Origin: an uncultured Clostridia bacterium
GTDB lineage: Bacteria > Bacillota > Clostridia > Oscillospirales > Ruminococcaceae
Length of the DNA stretch: 32,334 bases
NCBI GenBank assembly: GCA_947627875.1
Contig: CANQXS010000025.1
Coordinates: forward strand, 1 to 32,334
Direction: 5' to 3'
Part shown: piece by piece, positions 23,411 to 32,334 of the stretch
Position numbering within the stretch: the stretch's first letter is position 1
Layout: every line of letters begins with the position of its first letter
The notes under the pieces: generated by a model
Told to the model about the DNA's origin: nothing
The model's database searches: none
What the model saw: the letters and a program-made list of their open reading frames with translations, nothing else
Made by a program: the position numbers and the translations under genes

Positions 23411-24181
23411 GTGGAGCTTCGCCGAAGCTTTGATGAAGACGCCCTGAATTACGACAGATACCGCCCGGGATATCCGCAGGCGCTCTTTGACGATGTTATA
23501 GCGTATTCTCATATCGGAGCGGGCAGCAGGCTTGTTGAGATAGGCATAGGGACCGGTCAGGCGACGAAGCCGTTTCTTGAGCTTGGCTGCCGTGTGACCG
23601 GGATCGAGCTCGGAGAAAACCTGAGCGCTTTTGTCGCGGAGAAGTTTAGAGACTGCGGCGGCTTTAACGTCGTAAATGCGGATTTTATGTCCTGCCCCGT
23701 TGAGGAAAACAGCTGCGATCTGATATACTGCGCCACTGCTTTTCATTGGCTGCCGAAAGAAGCTGCATATTCGAAGATAATGCGCTCCTTAAAAAGCCGC
23801 GGAAGCGTCGCCCTGTTCTGGAATCATCCTTTCCCGAATCACGACGGCGACCCGAGCAATACGGCAAGTAAAAGAGTTTACGCAAAATTCAGACCTTCCG
23901 GCAAAGTGCTGAGGGAATTCTGCGAGGAAGACTGCGCCGTCAGGGTGAAAGAGCTTAAAAGCTTCGGATTTGAAAACGCGGAGTATAGGTTATACAAGCG
24001 TGTGAGAAAGCTGAGTACCGACGAATATATTCATCTGTTGAATACCTATTCCGATCACCGCGCGCTGGAGCCGTCTCTTAAAGAAGCGTTTGAATCCGAA
24101 ATGCGAAAGGCTTTAGACGAAGTCGGCGGCTTTATCAATATTTACGATACCGTAGATCTTTATCTTGCGCAAAAGCCGTAA
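23411..24181 (+). CDS. Class I SAM-dependent methyltransferase
   Basis: The 256-residue protein has a Rossmann-type methyltransferase core. Motif I is LVEIGIGTGQATKPFLELGC, the acidic residue that binds the SAM ribose follows in VTGIELGENL, and NADFMSCPVEENSCDLIYCATAFHW covers motifs II and III. Many relatives carry the same RPGYP start (YDRYRPGYPQALFDD). The substrate is unknown. It starts at GTG 23411 immediately after the TSCPD stop with no clear ribosome site, so it probably depends on coupling. Codon choice appears less biased to CTC and GAC than neighbouring genes, perhaps a sign of transfer. Confidence 0.88.
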   Translation: MELRRSFDEDALNYDRYRPGYPQALFDDVIAYSHIGAGSRLVEIGIGTGQATKPFLELGCRVTGIELGENLSAFVAEKFRDCGGFNVVNADFMSCPVEENSCDLIYCATAFHWLPKEAAYSKIMRSLKSRGSVALFWNHPFPNHDGDPSNTASKRVYAKFRPSGKVLREFCEEDCAVRVKELKSFGFENAEYRLYKRVRKLSTDEYIHLLNTYSDHRALEPSLKEAFESEMRKALDEVGGFINIYDTVDLYLAQKP

Positions 24182-24238
24182 GGGATGCGCCGCTATGCTC
24201 CCGCCCGTATTTAAGACCGTATATGCGGGAATAAGTCA

Positions 24239-24267
24239 AAAAAGTCAATGTTCGGCATTGACTTTTT
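24239..24267 (+). terminator. Terminator overlapping the uvrB promoter
   Basis: AAAAAGTCAATG (24239-24250), a TTCGG loop and CATTGACTTTTT (24256-24267) form a perfect 12 bp stem ending in T. The 3 prime arm contains TTGACT, which is also the -35 box of uvrB. Confidence 0.85.
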
Positions 24268-24286
24268 GTTTTGAATGTGTTAGAAT
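24258..24286 (+). promoter_or_regulatory. Promoter of uvrB
   Basis: TTGACT (24258-24263), 17 nt, TAGAAT (24281-24286), placed 41 nt before the uvrB start. Confidence 0.82.
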
Positions 24287-24290
24287 ATCT

Positions 24291-24304
24291 TGAACGTTTG
24301 TTCG
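24291..24304 (+). promoter_or_regulatory. LexA box: LexA (SOS) box
   Basis: TGAACGTTTGTTCG contains GAAC-N4-GTTC, the core of the Gram-positive LexA/DinR site CGAACRNRYGTTYC. It lies right after the -10 box, so bound LexA would block transcription start. uvrB and uvrA are classic SOS genes. Confidence 0.82.
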
Positions 24305-24326
24305 ATTTATTGTTCGGAGAGATATT

Positions 24327-26306
24327 ATGGATAAATTCGTCCTGAAAAGTGAATTCAAGCCTACGGGAGACCAGCCTCAGGCGATAGCCGAGCTCGTAAA
24401 GGGGATACGCGAGGGAAAGAAAAAGCAGACCCTTTTAGGCGTGACCGGCTCGGGCAAGACCTTTACTATGGCAAACGTTATAGCCGAGGTAAACCGCCCT
24501 ACGTTGATCTTGGAGCCCAACAAGACCCTTGCCGCGCAGATATGCTCGGAATTTCGGGAGTTCTTTCCCGACAGCGCGGTAGAGTTCTTCGTATCTTATT
24601 ACGACTATTACCAGCCCGAGGCGTATATCCCTTCGACCGACGTTTACATCGAGAAGGATTCCGACGTGAACGACGAGATCGACCGCCTGCGCCATTCCGC
24701 AACTGCGGCTCTTTCAGAGCGCCGCGACGTTATAATCGTGGCGTCGGTGTCATGCATATATTCCCTCGGCGACCCCGAGGAATACAAAGACCAGATCGTT
24801 TCGCTCAGGCGGGGAATGACCAAATCCCGCGACGAGCTTCTTTCCGAGCTCGTCGAGATACAGTATGAGCGCAACGACATAGATTTTCAGCGCAACCGCT
24901 TCCGCGTAAGAGGGGACGTAGTCGAGATCTACCCCTCGGGCTCGAACGACAGCGCGATACGCGTTGAATTTTTCGGCGACGAAATAGACCGCATAAACGA
25001 GATAAACGTAGTTACCGGCGAAGTATTGAGCTCTTTGGCGCATGTCCCGATTTTCCCCGCGTCGCATTACATCACTTCAAAAGACAAGCTCCACGACGCG
25101 ATTGAGGATATCGAAGCCGAAATGCGCGAGCGCGTGGAATTTTTCAGGTCTCAGGATAAGCTCATAGAGGCTCAGCGAATCGAGCAGCGAGTAAAATACG
25201 ATATGGAGATGCTCGAAGAGGTCGGCTTCTGCAGCGGAATCGAGAACTACTCGAGAGTGCTCGCAAGGCGGGAGCCGGGGGCTGTTCCTTATACGCTCCT
25301 CGACTTCTTCCCGAAGGACTTCCTTCTCATAGTCGACGAGTCCCATGTCGCTCTGCCTCAGGTCAGGGGAATGTATGCGGGCGACAGGGCGCGGAAGAAT
25401 ATTCTCGTCGACTACGGTTTCAGGCTTCCCTCGGCGCTCGACAACCGCCCGCTCACCTTCGACGAGTTCTATTCGAGGATAGACCAGGCGGTGTTCGTTT
25501 CTGCAACGCCCGGACCTTTCGAGCGTCAGGAATCCGAGGCGATAGTCGAGCAGATTATCCGCCCGACGGGGCTTTTGGACCCGCTTATAGAGGTCAAGCC
25601 CACTCAGGGGCAGATAGAGGACCTCATTTTAGAGATAAACCGCCGAACCGAAAAGGGGGAGCGGGTTTTGGTAACTACGCTTACCGTAAAAATGGCGGAG
25701 GACCTCACGGCTTACCTTCAGAACGTCGGGATAAAGGTAAGGTATATGCACCACTCTATCGACACAATCGAGCGAATGGAGATAATCCGCGACCTGCGGC
25801 TCGGCGAGTTTGACGTATTGGTCGGAATAAACCTTCTCAGAGAGGGTCTCGACCTGCCCGAGGTCTCGCTCGTAGCCATTCTCGACGCCGACAAGGAGGG
25901 CTTCTTAAGGAGCGAGAGCTCGCTTATCCAGACTGTCGGGCGAGCAGCGAGAAACGCCTCTGGAAAGGTTATCATGTATGCCGACAGCGTTACCGGCTCG
26001 ATGGAACGCGCGATAACCGAGACCGAACGCCGCAGAGAGATACAGAGCGCATACAACGCCGAGCACGGCATCACCCCGAAAACTATAATAAAAGGCGTTC
26101 GCGACGTTATCGAGATAACTACTAAGGAGACCGGAAACAAGGAGCTCAAGAAGTATTCTCAGCGCGAGCGCGCCGAGATGATCGATAAGATGTCGAAGCT
26201 TATGCGCGAGGCTGCGAAGCAGCTCAACTTTGAGCAGGCGGCATATTACCGCGACAAGATAGCGGAGCTGAGAAAGCTCGATTTAAAGGGCGCAAAGATA
26301 AAATAA
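24327..26306 (+). CDS. uvrB: Excinuclease ABC subunit B
   Basis: The 659-residue protein is UvrB, the DNA damage-verifying helicase-like subunit of nucleotide excision repair. It has Walker A at 38-45 (GVTGSGKT), the beta-hairpin region [16 protein letters not shown], the DEAD-like DESHV, helicase motifs ([48 protein letters not shown]) and a C-terminal UVR domain ([18 protein letters not shown]) that contacts UvrC. The length is normal. GGAGAG precedes ATG 24327. uvrA follows 142 nt later on the same strand without its own evident promoter. uvrC is not in the window. Confidence 0.99.
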   Translation: MDKFVLKSEFKPTGDQPQAIAELVKGIREGKKKQTLLGVTGSGKTFTMANVIAEVNRPTLILEPNKTLAAQICSEFREFFPDSAVEFFVSYYDYYQPEAYIPSTDVYIEKDSDVNDEIDRLRHSATAALSERRDVIIVASVSCIYSLGDPEEYKDQIVSLRRGMTKSRDELLSELVEIQYERNDIDFQRNRFRVRGDVVEIYPSGSNDSAIRVEFFGDEIDRINEINVVTGEVLSSLAHVPIFPASHYITSKDKLHDAIEDIEAEMRERVEFFRSQDKLIEAQRIEQRVKYDMEMLEEVGFCSGIENYSRVLARREPGAVPYTLLDFFPKDFLLIVDESHVALPQVRGMYAGDRARKNILVDYGFRLPSALDNRPLTFDEFYSRIDQAVFVSATPGPFERQESEAIVEQIIRPTGLLDPLIEVKPTQGQIEDLILEINRRTEKGERVLVTTLTVKMAEDLTAYLQNVGIKVRYMHHSIDTIERMEIIRDLRLGEFDVLVGINLLREGLDLPEVSLVAILDADKEGFLRSESSLIQTVGRAARNASGKVIMYADSVTGSMERAITETERRREIQSAYNAEHGITPKTIIKGVRDVIEITTKETGNKELKKYSQRERAEMIDKMSKLMREAAKQLNFEQAAYYRDKIAELRKLDLKGAKIK

Positions 26307-26315
26307 CGGAGGCTC

Positions 26316-26408
26316 GCTGAGGGGCGAAGCCCCCGCGCTCGGCTCCGCCGAGCGCGCGGCCGCCCTTCGGGCGGCGCGGGCGCTGCGCGCCAGCGGGCTT
26401 CGCCTCGG
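26316..26408. repeat. Cloverleaf-like palindrome cluster between uvrB and uvrA
   Basis: The spacer contains an outer imperfect stem (CTGAGGGGCGAAGCCC at 26317-26332 against GGGCTTCGCCTCGG at 26395-26408) enclosing three hairpins: GCGCTCGG-CTCCG-CCGAGCGC (26335-26355), GCCGCCC-TTC-GGGCGGC (26359-26375) and GGCGC-TGC-GCGCC (26379-26391). It has no T run, so it is not a normal terminator. It may be a mobile palindromic element or an RNA-processing structure inside the uvrBA message. Confidence 0.7.
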
Positions 26409-26448
26409 TTTCCGCAGGAACTCATATACAAAACCAAGGAGAGAGCAT

Positions 26449-29310
26449 ATGTCATCAAACGAGATAGTAATAAAAGGCGCGCGGGAGCATAACCTCAAAA
26501 ACGTCGATTTAAAGCTTCCGCGCGATAAGCTTATAGTCTTTACGGGGCTTTCCGGCTCGGGAAAGTCGAGCCTTGCGTTTGACACCATTTTCGCCGACGG
26601 TCAGCGCCGCTATATCGAGAGCCTTTCCTCCTATGCGAGAATGTTCCTCGGTCAGATGGACAAGCCCGACGTCGATTCGATAGAGGGGCTTTCTCCCGCC
26701 ATATCAATCGACCAGAAGACCACCTCAAACAACCCTCGCTCTACCGTCGGGACCGTGACCGAGATCTACGACTACTTAAGACTCCTTTACGCGAGAATAG
26801 GCATTCCCCATTGCCCCGTCTGCGGCAGAGAGATAAAGCGCCAGTCGGTCGACCAGATAGTAGATCAGGTCCTCGCGCTGCCCGAAGGCTCCAGAATCCA
26901 GCTTTTGGCGCCTATCGTAAGAGGCAGAAAGGGCGAATACCAAAAAGACCTCGAAAACGCGAGAAAATCCGGCTTTGTCCGCGTCCGCGTCGACGGCGTA
27001 ACCTACGACCTCTCCGAAAAAATCACGATGGACAAGAATAAGAAGCACAACATCGAGATAATCGTCGACCGCCTTGTTATCAAGCCCGAGATACGCTCCC
27101 GCCTTTCCGACAGCATCGAGACCGTGACCGGTCTTTCGGGCGGGCTCGTCGGGGTCGATATAATCGGCGGCGAAGAGCTTCTGTTCAGCCAGAATTATGC
27201 CTGCCCCGACCACGGTGTTTCGGTCGAGGAGCTCGCGCCGCGAATGTTCTCCTTCAACAACCCGTTCGGCGCCTGCCCCGACTGCACCGGTCTCGGCGTA
27301 TTCCGCAAGGTCGACGAAAGGCTCGTCATTCCCAACGAAGAACTCACTATCCGCGAAGGAGCCATTCGCGCCGACGGCTGGAACACCCTCGAGCCCGGCT
27401 CGATGACGATGATGTATTACGACGCCATATCGAAGGAATTCGGCATCTCGCTCGATACTCCCGTAAAGGACCTCGACCGCGACGCGATAGAGATTTTCCT
27501 CTACGGAACTGGCGACCGCAAGCTGAAGTTCAAGCGCCCCGAGGAATGGGGCGGGGGATACTGGATAACCCCGTTCGAAGGAGTGATCAACAACTTAGAG
27601 CGCCGCTATAAGTCCTCAGACAGCGACGTTACCAAGGCTAAGATTGAGGAATATATGAGCGACGTCAAGTGCCGCACCTGCCACGGCGACAGGCTTAAAA
27701 AAGAGTCCCTTGCGGTCACCGTCGGCGGGATAAACATCGCCGACTTCACTAAGATGTCGATTTCCGAAGCCCTCGATTTTGTCGATAAGCTCGAGCTGAG
27801 CGAGCGCGAAAAGCTCATCGGCGCGCAGATTTTAAAGGAGATACGCTCGAGGCTCAACTTTCTGAAAAACGTCGGGCTCGACTATCTCACTCTTTCGCGT
27901 TCGAGCGCTACGCTCTCGGGCGGCGAGAGCCAGCGTATCCGCCTCGCGACCCAGATAGGTTCGATGCTTATGGGCGTGCTCTATATCCTCGACGAGCCCT
28001 CGATAGGTCTTCATCAGCGCGACAACGCCAAGCTCATCGACGCCTTAAAGCGCCTCCGCGACCTCGGCAACACCCTTATCGTCGTCGAGCACGACGAGGA
28101 GACGATGCTCTCGGCGGATTACATCGTCGACGTCGGACCGGGCGCGGGAATACACGGCGGAGAGATAGTCTGCGCCGGAACCCCCGAGGAGATAATGGCT
28201 TGCGAAAGCTCGATAACGGGGCAGTACCTCAGCGGAAAGAGGTGCATACCCGTTCCGAAGACCCGCAGACCCGGCAACGGCGCGTTTTTAAAGGTCATCG
28301 GCGCAAAGGAAAATAACCTCAGAAATATAGACGTTTCCATCCCTCTCGGGACGTTTACCTGCGTTACCGGCGTTTCGGGAAGCGGAAAATCGTCGCTCGT
28401 GAACCACATCATTTATAAGGAGCTCGCCAACAAGCTCAACCGCGCGCACACCGTTTCGGGCAGCTTCAAGAAGATAGAAGGGCTCGAAAACCTCGACAAG
28501 ATAATCAATATCGACCAGTCGCCGATAGGCAGAACGCCGCGCTCCAATCCCGCGACCTATACCGGAGTGTTCGACGATATCCGCAATCTCTTCGCGATGA
28601 CCGCCGAGTCGAAGATGCGCGGCTACACCGCGGGAAGATTCAGCTTCAACACCCGCGGAGGGCGCTGCGAAGCCTGCTCGGGCGACGGCATAATCAAAAT
28701 CGAAATGCATTTTCTCCCCGACGTTTACGTTCCCTGTGAGGTCTGCAAGGGCAAGCGCTACAACCGCGAGACCCTCGAGGTCCGCTATAAGGGCAAGAAT
28801 ATCTCCGAAGTCCTCGATATGACCGTCGAGGAGGCGTGTGCCTTCTTCGAGAATATGCCGAAAATCTATCGCAAGATAAAGACCCTTCGCGATGTCGGTC
28901 TCGGCTACATCAAGCTCGGTCAGCCATCAACGACTCTCTCTGGTGGCGAAGCCCAGCGCGTTAAGCTCGCAACCGAGCTCTCCCGCCGCGCCACGGGCAG
29001 GACGATCTACGTCCTCGACGAGCCCACGACAGGTCTTCACGCCGACGACGTCCTGAAGCTTATCGATATGCTCGAGCAGCTCTGCGACGCGGGCAACACC
29101 GTCCTCGTTATAGAGCACAACCTCGACGTTATCAAGTCCGCCGATTATATCATCGACCTCGGACCCGAAGGGGGAGTGCGCGGAGGGACCGTTATAGCAA
29201 CCGGAACCCCCGAGCAGGTCGCCAAATGCGAAAACTCGTTCACGGGGCAGTATCTAAAGCTCGCCCTCACCAAAACCGGTACCCCCGCGAAAGTCCTCCG
29301 CAAAAAGTGA
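26449..29310 (+). CDS. uvrA: Excinuclease ABC subunit A
   Basis: The 953-residue protein is UvrA, the dimeric ABC ATPase that finds DNA damage and loads UvrB. Two ATPase modules are complete: Walker [13 protein letters not shown] and [12 protein letters not shown], signatures [12 protein letters not shown] and [12 protein letters not shown], Walker [12 protein letters not shown] and [11 protein letters not shown]. Zinc-module cysteines appear as [23 protein letters not shown], and the pair CEACSGDG with [10 protein letters not shown]. The length is normal. AAGGAGAG precedes ATG 26449. It is co-directional with uvrB and probably in the same SOS-controlled operon. Confidence 0.99.
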   Translation: MSSNEIVIKGAREHNLKNVDLKLPRDKLIVFTGLSGSGKSSLAFDTIFADGQRRYIESLSSYARMFLGQMDKPDVDSIEGLSPAISIDQKTTSNNPRSTVGTVTEIYDYLRLLYARIGIPHCPVCGREIKRQSVDQIVDQVLALPEGSRIQLLAPIVRGRKGEYQKDLENARKSGFVRVRVDGVTYDLSEKITMDKNKKHNIEIIVDRLVIKPEIRSRLSDSIETVTGLSGGLVGVDIIGGEELLFSQNYACPDHGVSVEELAPRMFSFNNPFGACPDCTGLGVFRKVDERLVIPNEELTIREGAIRADGWNTLEPGSMTMMYYDAISKEFGISLDTPVKDLDRDAIEIFLYGTGDRKLKFKRPEEWGGGYWITPFEGVINNLERRYKSSDSDVTKAKIEEYMSDVKCRTCHGDRLKKESLAVTVGGINIADFTKMSISEALDFVDKLELSEREKLIGAQILKEIRSRLNFLKNVGLDYLTLSRSSATLSGGESQRIRLATQIGSMLMGVLYILDEPSIGLHQRDNAKLIDALKRLRDLGNTLIVVEHDEETMLSADYIVDVGPGAGIHGGEIVCAGTPEEIMACESSITGQYLSGKRCIPVPKTRRPGNGAFLKVIGAKENNLRNIDVSIPLGTFTCVTGVSGSGKSSLVNHIIYKELANKLNRAHTVSGSFKKIEGLENLDKIINIDQSPIGRTPRSNPATYTGVFDDIRNLFAMTAESKMRGYTAGRFSFNTRGGRCEACSGDGIIKIEMHFLPDVYVPCEVCKGKRYNRETLEVRYKGKNISEVLDMTVEEACAFFENMPKIYRKIKTLRDVGLGYIKLGQPSTTLSGGEAQRVKLATELSRRATGRTIYVLDEPTTGLHADDVLKLIDMLEQLCDAGNTVLVIEHNLDVIKSADYIIDLGPEGGVRGGTVIATGTPEQVAKCENSFTGQYLKLALTKTGTPAKVLRKK

Positions 29311-29337
29311 TACTTTCTGTATACGAATATTAACCGC

Positions 29338-29374
29338 CGGACGGGAAGCCGCAAAGCCTCCCGCCCGTTTGTTT
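29338..29374 (+). terminator. Terminator after uvrA
   Basis: CGG-A-CGGG-AA-GC pairs with GC-CT-CCCG-C-CCG, a stem with two internal mismatches, followed by TTTGTTT (29368-29374). It lies about 28 nt after the uvrA stop. Confidence 0.75.
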
Positions 29375-29399
29375 AATATCTCGGATCTCGCTTTAGAGT

Positions 29400-29459
29400 A
29401 TTTCCATAGCAAAAAATCTTCCCAAAAGTATGGAAATTTCCGCGCGCCTGTGCTATACT
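29400..29459 (+). promoter_or_regulatory. Possible regulated promoter of the membrane-protein pair
   Basis: TATACT (29454-29459) is a good -10 box, but the -35 (TGGAAA, 17 nt upstream) is weak. The -35 overlaps one arm of a 9 bp inverted repeat, ATTTCCATA (29400-29408) and TATGGAAAT (29429-29437), which could be an operator or activator site. The start codon is 60 nt downstream. Confidence 0.5.
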
Positions 29460-29518
29460 TATCTCGGCAATGGGCGGCGCTGCCGTCTCTAAAATTCAGT
29501 CCGAAAGGGGATAATAAT

Positions 29519-30448
29519 ATGACCGAAGAATTTTCCGAACTCGACCTCATCGAAAGGGCGTTGACCGACGAAAAAAGCGACCTTGAGGCTTTCAGGATAT
29601 GCAGGCAGAACTTTGCGCGGCTTTTTTCGCGCAGGCTCGTCGATACCGAGCAGCAGGACGGCTTTGATATCTACAGCATTAAAAGCGAAGCGCCCGGCGA
29701 TTTGTGCGGCAGCATTAAAGCGCTGGAAGAAAAAGTCAAGCAAAGGCCCGAGACCTCTAAGAAGCTCGCCGCGGTAAAACCGCTGATGATCCATCTGCTG
29801 ATACTTCTGCCCTACATAGCCTTCGCAATACTCTGCATCGCCGCGCCGGAATACCTTTTCTCCGAAAGGTCGGTGTTTATGTGGATAATCGGGTTTGTGT
29901 TCTTTATCGAGATGGCGGCGCTGGGCGTATGGCTCGCAAAAAAGCTCGGGCATTGGTGGATATTCCTTATCCCGTTTGCGATCTTTACCGCCGTCCAGAC
30001 AGCGATCGACGGCTATATTGAAACCCTCGAGCCCGATAAACAGATAACCGCGAACCTTATCGTCAGCGCGGTTATAGGCTTCCCGCTGATAATCCTGCTT
30101 CTTTATACGCTCTATAAGCTGCTTTTCAGCGACATTAAGCTCGCGCTCAGTAAAAACAGCATCGAGCGCTACTGGGCAGAGCTCGAGCGGGAGAGGGCTT
30201 CTCTCGAAAGCCGCTGCGGCGCCGCCTACCGCCGCGCCCTGAAGCTCAGAGATATGACAGAAGCGGACGACAATGAGATCACCCGCGAGATAGAAAACGT
30301 TTATGCCCCCGAAACGGCTTACGACCGCGAAACCGCCTTTTGGAAGGAAAGGGCTCAGATGCAGGCGCTCCAGGAATACTTCGCCTCGCTCTCGGACCGC
30401 GCCGCCTCGGCAAAGCCCGCCGTTGACGTCAATCCGTTTGAAGACTGA
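29519..30448 (+). CDS. Unrecognised membrane protein with coiled-coil tail
   Basis: I do not recognise this 309-residue protein. Residues 1-85 are charged and soluble. Four membrane helices follow (about 88-108, 117-139, 145-162 and 178-203). Then comes a charged, probably coiled-coil C-terminal region (IERYWAELERERASLESR onwards). There is no signal peptide. Both ends are therefore probably on the same side of the membrane. The open frame extends 50 codons upstream, but the start at 29519 is supported by GAAAGGGG and the promoter position. It is followed after 26 nt by another membrane protein of similar style, suggesting a two-gene unit. Confidence 0.8.
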   Translation: MTEEFSELDLIERALTDEKSDLEAFRICRQNFARLFSRRLVDTEQQDGFDIYSIKSEAPGDLCGSIKALEEKVKQRPETSKKLAAVKPLMIHLLILLPYIAFAILCIAAPEYLFSERSVFMWIIGFVFFIEMAALGVWLAKKLGHWWIFLIPFAIFTAVQTAIDGYIETLEPDKQITANLIVSAVIGFPLIILLLYTLYKLLFSDIKLALSKNSIERYWAELERERASLESRCGAAYRRALKLRDMTEADDNEITREIENVYAPETAYDRETAFWKERAQMQALQEYFASLSDRAASAKPAVDVNPFED

Positions 30449-30474
30449 AAATATCGAAAGGAGAGCGCAAAACT

Positions 30475-32175
30475 ATGGACAGCAACAATACCGAAGAGAT
30501 ACGCGCGCCGAAGTTCAGCGATTTTTATACCTTCGACGATTCCGAGCGCTCGTTCGGCGACCTTATCAACGAGCAGGTGGAAACGCTCAATAAAGACATC
30601 TACTTTCCCGAAAAAAACACCGGCTTCCCCGACAGCGATATAGAATCAAACCTTGTAAGAATCTTCTGGGACTGGGTAGATAACCACAATACCCTCAACC
30701 ACAACCGCCCCGTCGAATCCTGCACCCGCTACGAAGCCAAGGAAACGAGCGAGGGCGGCTATTATCACGCCAAAGAAAACCTTCCTGAATATCAGGCGAT
30801 CGTGAACAAAATGAAAGCGGAGCTTCTCAAGCTGAAACAGAAATACGACAAGGCGAGCGACCGCTACGAATCGACCGCTTCGGATATTCTCAACAGAAGC
30901 GGAGTTTACGACGCCCCGAGCGGGTCTCTCTCGGACGAATACTGGAACGACAGGCTTTTAAAAGCGTACAAAGAGGGTCAGAGCGCCGTTTCGGGCGCAT
31001 ATTCCGAAGCCGAGGAAGCGATAGTGCAAAAGTATGAGGCGAAGCTCGAAGAGATCGTATTTCCGGTTTACAATGACGACGACGTAAGGCGGCATCTTTC
31101 CGACCGCACTATGATCCCCGTAAAATTTGAAAAATACGACGGCACCGAGAGATATGTGATATATTCAAAGAGCTATCTGAATTTCGACAGCTTCATTTCA
31201 AAGTGCATAACTCCGCTGCTCAATAATCTCGAAAGGCTCTCAATAGCCCGCAGCCACGCAAAAGCCGAGGAAGCCCCGAGGAAAACCAAAGAGGAGCGCC
31301 TAAAAGAGAACGCCGGCTATAAGAGCGGCAAGCCGATAAAGATGCACCTTAAAACTCCGCTGAATCTCTGCATAATCGGAGCGGTTGCGGCGCTTATAGT
31401 GTTTATGCTGCTGCTCCCTCTGGCTCAGGAAAACGTCTTTACAATAGGGACTTACCCTGTTCGCTATATACAAATAATAAGCGTTGCGGCGTTTTTGCTG
31501 CTCTCGGCGATAATGTTCTGCCTGTATCAACGCGGCGTAAAGAACTCGAAGACGATAAAGTATTACGATTACGGAAAGGGCACCGAAGACGCCGTGTTTT
31601 TGGGCGCGATAACCGCTATGCTCGTCTTTATTCAGATATCGAGCCGCGCTATGCGCACTCTTGACATCTTTCTCACCCTTGCCGTAATCTTTGCCGAGCT
31701 TGTTATACTCTGGAACGTAATAGAAGCCCTTAGCTCCCTGAAGCCAGTAGCCGCCGTTCTTCTCGGCGCACTCGTCACCGTCGCCATAGGAGTGATGATA
31801 CCCCTCGGGCGGGTATTCGCGGCGATGATCTTAGGCTCAGCCGCTGTAGTATATATCTGTGAGAGGGTATACTTCGGCGCGTCGTGGCAGAAAAAATACC
31901 GCGATATCAAAGACGCGATGATCGAGGAGCAGACCGAGAAGACCGTCCGCACCGACGAGGAAGCCGGAAAGCTGAACACCATGAAGATGCGCGTTATTCA
32001 GGCGGAGGTAGACCGCTCGCTCGCTGACGAAAGCGAGGTAATGCGCTCGTATAAAGTCCTCGCGCTTCTCGGGTATTGGTTCGGCAGCGAAAACTCCTAC
32101 GGTCATATAAGGTGCGACAGCCTCGAAAAGATGCTCACCGACGAGCGCCGCAGCTTCGCCGAGAAAAACGGGTGA
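30475..32175 (+). CDS. Unrecognised large membrane protein, partner of the preceding gene
   Basis: I do not recognise this 566-residue protein. The first 290 residues are soluble, acidic and rich in Tyr and Glu (EYQAIVNKMKAELLKLKQKY looks helical or coiled coil). About six membrane helices follow between residues 300 and 465 (LNLCIIGAVAALIVFMLLL is the first). A C-terminal charged helical region of about 100 residues closes it. The arrangement of soluble head, helix bundle and helical tail echoes the upstream protein. AAGGAG precedes ATG 30475. A strong terminator follows. No enzyme motif is seen; a sensor, scaffold or secretion role are all only guesses. Confidence 0.82.
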   Translation: MDSNNTEEIRAPKFSDFYTFDDSERSFGDLINEQVETLNKDIYFPEKNTGFPDSDIESNLVRIFWDWVDNHNTLNHNRPVESCTRYEAKETSEGGYYHAKENLPEYQAIVNKMKAELLKLKQKYDKASDRYESTASDILNRSGVYDAPSGSLSDEYWNDRLLKAYKEGQSAVSGAYSEAEEAIVQKYEAKLEEIVFPVYNDDDVRRHLSDRTMIPVKFEKYDGTERYVIYSKSYLNFDSFISKCITPLLNNLERLSIARSHAKAEEAPRKTKEERLKENAGYKSGKPIKMHLKTPLNLCIIGAVAALIVFMLLLPLAQENVFTIGTYPVRYIQIISVAAFLLLSAIMFCLYQRGVKNSKTIKYYDYGKGTEDAVFLGAITAMLVFIQISSRAMRTLDIFLTLAVIFAELVILWNVIEALSSLKPVAAVLLGALVTVAIGVMIPLGRVFAAMILGSAAVVYICERVYFGASWQKKYRDIKDAMIEEQTEKTVRTDEEAGKLNTMKMRVIQAEVDRSLADESEVMRSYKVLALLGYWFGSENSYGHIRCDSLEKMLTDERRSFAEKNG

Positions 32176-32198
32176 CCGATATATCGTCATATATTTAT

Positions 32199-32229
32199 AA
32201 AAGGACTGCTGTTTTACGCAGTCCTTTTT
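32199..32229 (+). terminator. Strong intrinsic terminator
   Basis: AAAAGGACTGC (32199-32209) and GCAGTCCTTTT (32218-32228) form a perfect 11 bp stem, with a T run to 32229, 24 nt after the preceding stop codon. Confidence 0.9.
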
Positions 32230-32294
32230 GTGTAATGCAAGTCTTAGACGGGCATTGTCTCAACCCCCGCTTGTATTCCTAAATGCAGCCTCTA

Positions 32295-32323
32295 TTGATT
32301 CAAACCGGCATTTGGGATATAAT
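32295..32323 (+). promoter_or_regulatory. Promoter pointing out of the window
   Basis: TTGATT (32295-32300), 17 nt, TATAAT (32318-32323). Any gene it drives lies beyond the right edge. Confidence 0.6.
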
Positions 32324-32334
32324 TTAGTCACAGC

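Overview
The window is a compact, GC-rich bacterial chromosome segment. It most likely comes from a strictly anaerobic member of the Firmicutes, class Clostridia (Oscillospirales/Ruminococcaceae-like). The reasons are a class III (oxygen-sensitive) ribonucleotide reductase with its activase, a 4Fe-4S type PurF, an electron-bifurcating-type PyrD/PyrK pair, PyrB plus PyrI, Gram-positive style LexA and NrdR sites, strong AGGAGG ribosome sites and sigma-A type promoters. The species cannot be named from the sequence alone.

Layout. (1) Positions 79-6915, minus strand: a de novo purine operon purE-purC-purF-purM-purN-purO-purH, started by a promoter at 7094-7122 and preceded by a leader of about 170 nt with a terminator and a competing hairpin. 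Here purN carries an extra C-terminal GNAT acetyltransferase domain. The usual bifunctional PurH is replaced by a stand-alone AICAR formyltransferase plus an archaeal-type PurO cyclohydrolase. (2) Positions 7206-12805, minus strand: a de novo UMP operon pyrC-pyrK-pyrD-pyrF-pyrE-pyrB-pyrI. It has its own promoter (12977-13005) and a leader with a PyrR-like binding hairpin and an intrinsic terminator. (3) Positions 13006-13622: a non-coding mosaic of palindromes and one copy of a dispersed repeat. (4) Positions 13623-14555: a DMT/EamA-type permease. (5) Positions 14716-19025: nrdG, nrdD and a trxB-like gene. nrdG and nrdD each have an NrdR box in front of a near-identical promoter, and NrdD ends in a fused CPNC redoxin domain. 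(6) Positions 19098-21710, minus strand: a SERCA-like calcium P-type ATPase. (7) Positions 21816-22062: a second copy of the dispersed repeat. (8) Positions 22151-24181: an RluA-family pseudouridine synthase, a four-cysteine TSCPD-type small protein and a methyltransferase. (9) Positions 24258-29310: uvrB and uvrA behind a promoter with a LexA box. (10) Positions 29519-32175: two unrecognised multi-pass membrane proteins forming a small operon, then a terminator and a promoter leading out of the window.

How it fits together. The left 13 kb makes IMP and UMP, with separate premature-termination leaders for the two branches. The nrdG-nrdD-trxB block then turns ribonucleotides into deoxyribonucleotides without oxygen, and its fused redoxin and adjacent flavin reductase suggest a dithiol-driven enzyme. 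uvrBA repairs DNA under SOS control. No gene for PyrR, CarAB, PurL, PurD, PurB or NrdR lies in the window, so these must be encoded elsewhere if the pathways are complete. No tRNA, rRNA, CRISPR array, transposase or phage gene was seen.
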